Assembly: GCF_900129275.1 (NCBI RefSeq)
Contig: NZ_FQUX01000005.1
Coordinates: forward strand, 1-64,000
DNA length: 64,000 nucleotides
Reading direction: 5' to 3'
DNA from: Arenibacter palladensis
GTDB taxonomy: Bacteria > Bacteroidota > Bacteroidia > Flavobacteriales > Flavobacteriaceae
The notes under the pieces were generated by a model. The model was not told the DNA's origin and ran no database searches. It saw nothing but the letters and a program-made list of their open reading frames with translations. Below, piece after piece: positions 62,686 through 64,000 of the stretch; the stretch's first letter is position 1; each line of letters opens with the position of its first letter. A program made the position numbers and the translations under genes.

Positions 62686-64000
62686 ATGTTTTCAAAAAAT
62701 TTCAAAAAATGGGATACCATCACAGGATGGTTTGTTTTTTTTATAGCCCTTATAACTTACGGAATAACCGTTGAACCTACCAGCAGTTTTTGGGATGCTG
62801 GTGAATATATCTCAACAGCGGCCAAATTACAGGTAGGCCATCCACCAGGAGCTCCTTTACTACAAATGATCGGTGCATTTATGGCCATGTTCGCCCTGGA
62901 ACCCACCCAGGTGGCAAAGATGGTAAACCTAGTTTCCGGAGTTTCCAGTGCCTTTACTATTCTTTTTATGTTCTGGACCATCACCAACCTTACCAGAAAG
63001 CTAATAGCCAAGGAAGAAGTTATAACCAACAGTAAGGCTTTGGCCATTTTGGGAAGTGGCATCGTAGGTTCCTTAACCTTTACCTTTTCTGATAGTTTTT
63101 GGTTCAATGCAACAGAAACCGAAGTCTACGCAATGGCCAGCCTAATAATGTCCCTTCTGCTTTGGCTAGGATTGAAATGGGTAGATGACCTGGAGAACCC
63201 ACGAGGCGATAAATGGATAGTACTTATTTCCTTTGTAGTCGGACTTACCTTTGGAATCCAGTTCATGGGGTTCCTGGCGATACCCACAGTAGGTTTGTTG
63301 TACTACTTTAAAACCTACAAAACCACTACGATAAAGAATTTTCTATTGGCCAATATTATCGTTGTTGCCATATTGATGCTCGTCTATAAATTTTCACTGA
63401 CCTATGTACTAAAGGTTTTTGGCTGGAGCGAGGTATTCTTCATCAATACTATTGGCCTTCCCTTTAACTCGGGAACCATTATCATGGGGCTCATTTTTGT
63501 AGGAGTTTTTTATTGGGGGCTGCGATACACCCGCAATAACAACTATACTGTGGCCAACACCATTGTGCTATGCCTAATGTTTTTATTTTTAGGATTCTCT
63601 TCATGGCTAATGCTCCCCATACGGGCTAATGCCGATGTGGTCATCAACGAAAACGATCCTTCGGACGCCAGATCCTTATTGGCCTATTACAACCGTGAAC
63701 AATACCCTGGAGTGGACAGCCCTGTTTATGGCGCCTATTACTCCGATACCTTTGCCCCTGCCGGGGATGAAAAAGACGAGAAACCCAAATACGAAAAAGA
63801 TCTAAAAGCTGGGAAATATGTTATTGTAAACAACTATAAGGATGCTTTACAAGGACCCAACCCCGATCATGTAGGATTTTTGCCACGGATGTGGAGCGAA
63901 CAGAATGCGGAGAATTATATGAAGTATTTTGACCCGCTGACCTTTAGGATAAAATCCGATTATCTTGGCAACAACGAACTAAGGGAAGCCGTAAACCAAT
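62686..64000 (+). CDS. DUF2723 polytopic membrane protein (N-terminal part, runs off right edge)
   Basis: An open frame from the ATG at 62686 reads 438 codons to the window edge without a stop. It opens with a soluble basic stretch (MFSKNFKKWDTITGW), then many membrane helices, and has the DUF2723 hallmarks VEPTSSFWDAGEYISTA and KLQVGHPPGAPLLQMIGA, with the conserved Asp-Glu pair in the first loop. These large Bacteroidota proteins look like glycosyltransferase-C (PMT/dolichyl-mannosyltransferase-like) enzymes, and I infer transfer of a sugar to a surface substrate. The soluble C-terminal part lies outside the window. Confidence 0.9.
   Translation, partial: MFSKNFKKWDTITGWFVFFIALITYGITVEPTSSFWDAGEYISTAAKLQVGHPPGAPLLQMIGAFMAMFALEPTQVAKMVNLVSGVSSAFTILFMFWTITNLTRKLIAKEEVITNSKALAILGSGIVGSLTFTFSDSFWFNATETEVYAMASLIMSLLLWLGLKWVDDLENPRGDKWIVLISFVVGLTFGIQFMGFLAIPTVGLLYYFKTYKTTTIKNFLLANIIVVAILMLVYKFSLTYVLKVFGWSEVFFINTIGLPFNSGTIIMGLIFVGVFYWGLRYTRNNNYTVANTIVLCLMFLFLGFSSWLMLPIRANADVVINENDPSDARSLLAYYNREQYPGVDSPVYGAYYSDTFAPAGDEKDEKPKYEKDLKAGKYVIVNNYKDALQGPNPDHVGFLPRMWSEQNAENYMKYFDPLTFRIKSDYLGNNELREAVNQ

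Noticed and set aside
62757-63107. A 116-residue minus-strand frame inside the DUF2723 gene
   Set aside because: Antisense to a recognisable membrane protein gene that continues to the window edge.

Overview
The window is a chromosomal segment of a marine-type member of the Flavobacteriaceae (Bacteroidota). I infer this from the AT-rich sequence (roughly 40% G+C by eye), promoters of the TAnnTTTG / TTG type, a complete gliding/type IX secretion gene sprA in the order maeB-ruvA-sprA-gcvH-vanZ, a PorP/SprF-like protein, and an Alternative Complex III gene cluster joined to a cytochrome c oxidase. Exact genus and species cannot be assigned from the sequence alone. Nearly everything is housekeeping or respiratory; I see no prophage, insertion sequence, CRISPR array or obvious genomic island.

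Layout. 1-398: start of a G+C-rich secreted Calx-beta protein that runs off the left edge. 554-7883: fabD, a gamma-carbonic-anhydrase-like protein, a TPR-histidine kinase/LytTR regulator pair, a VWA protein and a PorP/SprF-like protein. 8003-10872: an Nfu-type Fe-S protein with a duplicated N-terminal domain, dodecin, an MscS channel and tsaB. 10880-20464: an eight-gene exporter operon (four MacB/FtsX-type permeases, two adaptors, one ATPase, one TolC-like channel) that looks like a three-gene module duplicated around a single ATPase. 20553-25878: copper-delivery and heme/oxidase genes (small CxxC membrane protein, DUF420, SCO, SCO-like without cysteine, cox IV, two cox III, cyoE). 26095-27822: tonB, vanZ-like, gcvH. 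27945-38065: sprA, ruvA, maeB. 38274-41603: queG, a cytochrome P450, ruvB. 41864-44970: acyl-CoA oxidase-like gene facing a GIN-domain gene. 45149-56802: ctaD, ctaC and actF-actA, one minus-strand respiratory operon. 57031-62010: a SPOR protein, infB, nusA, rimP. 62332-62403: tRNA-Gln. 62686 to the edge: DUF2723 membrane protein.

How they fit together. The act cluster oxidises menaquinol and passes electrons through c-type hemes (ActA, ActE) to the CuA-containing CtaC and the heme-copper subunit CtaD. The remaining oxidase subunits and maturation factors lie about 20 kb away in the cyoE-cox and SCO clusters, so the terminal oxidase is encoded in two separate operons. SprA, the PorP/SprF-like protein, TonB and the Calx-beta protein all belong to the outer surface.

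The observations most worth a second look are the duplicated exporter module sharing one ATPase, the conserved-looking but unnamed CxxC mini-protein and cysteine-free SCO-like protein beside SCO1, the helix-hairpin-helix tail on ActC, the large soluble insert in one Cox III, and the duplicated Nfu N-domain. None of these is proven to be a new system.
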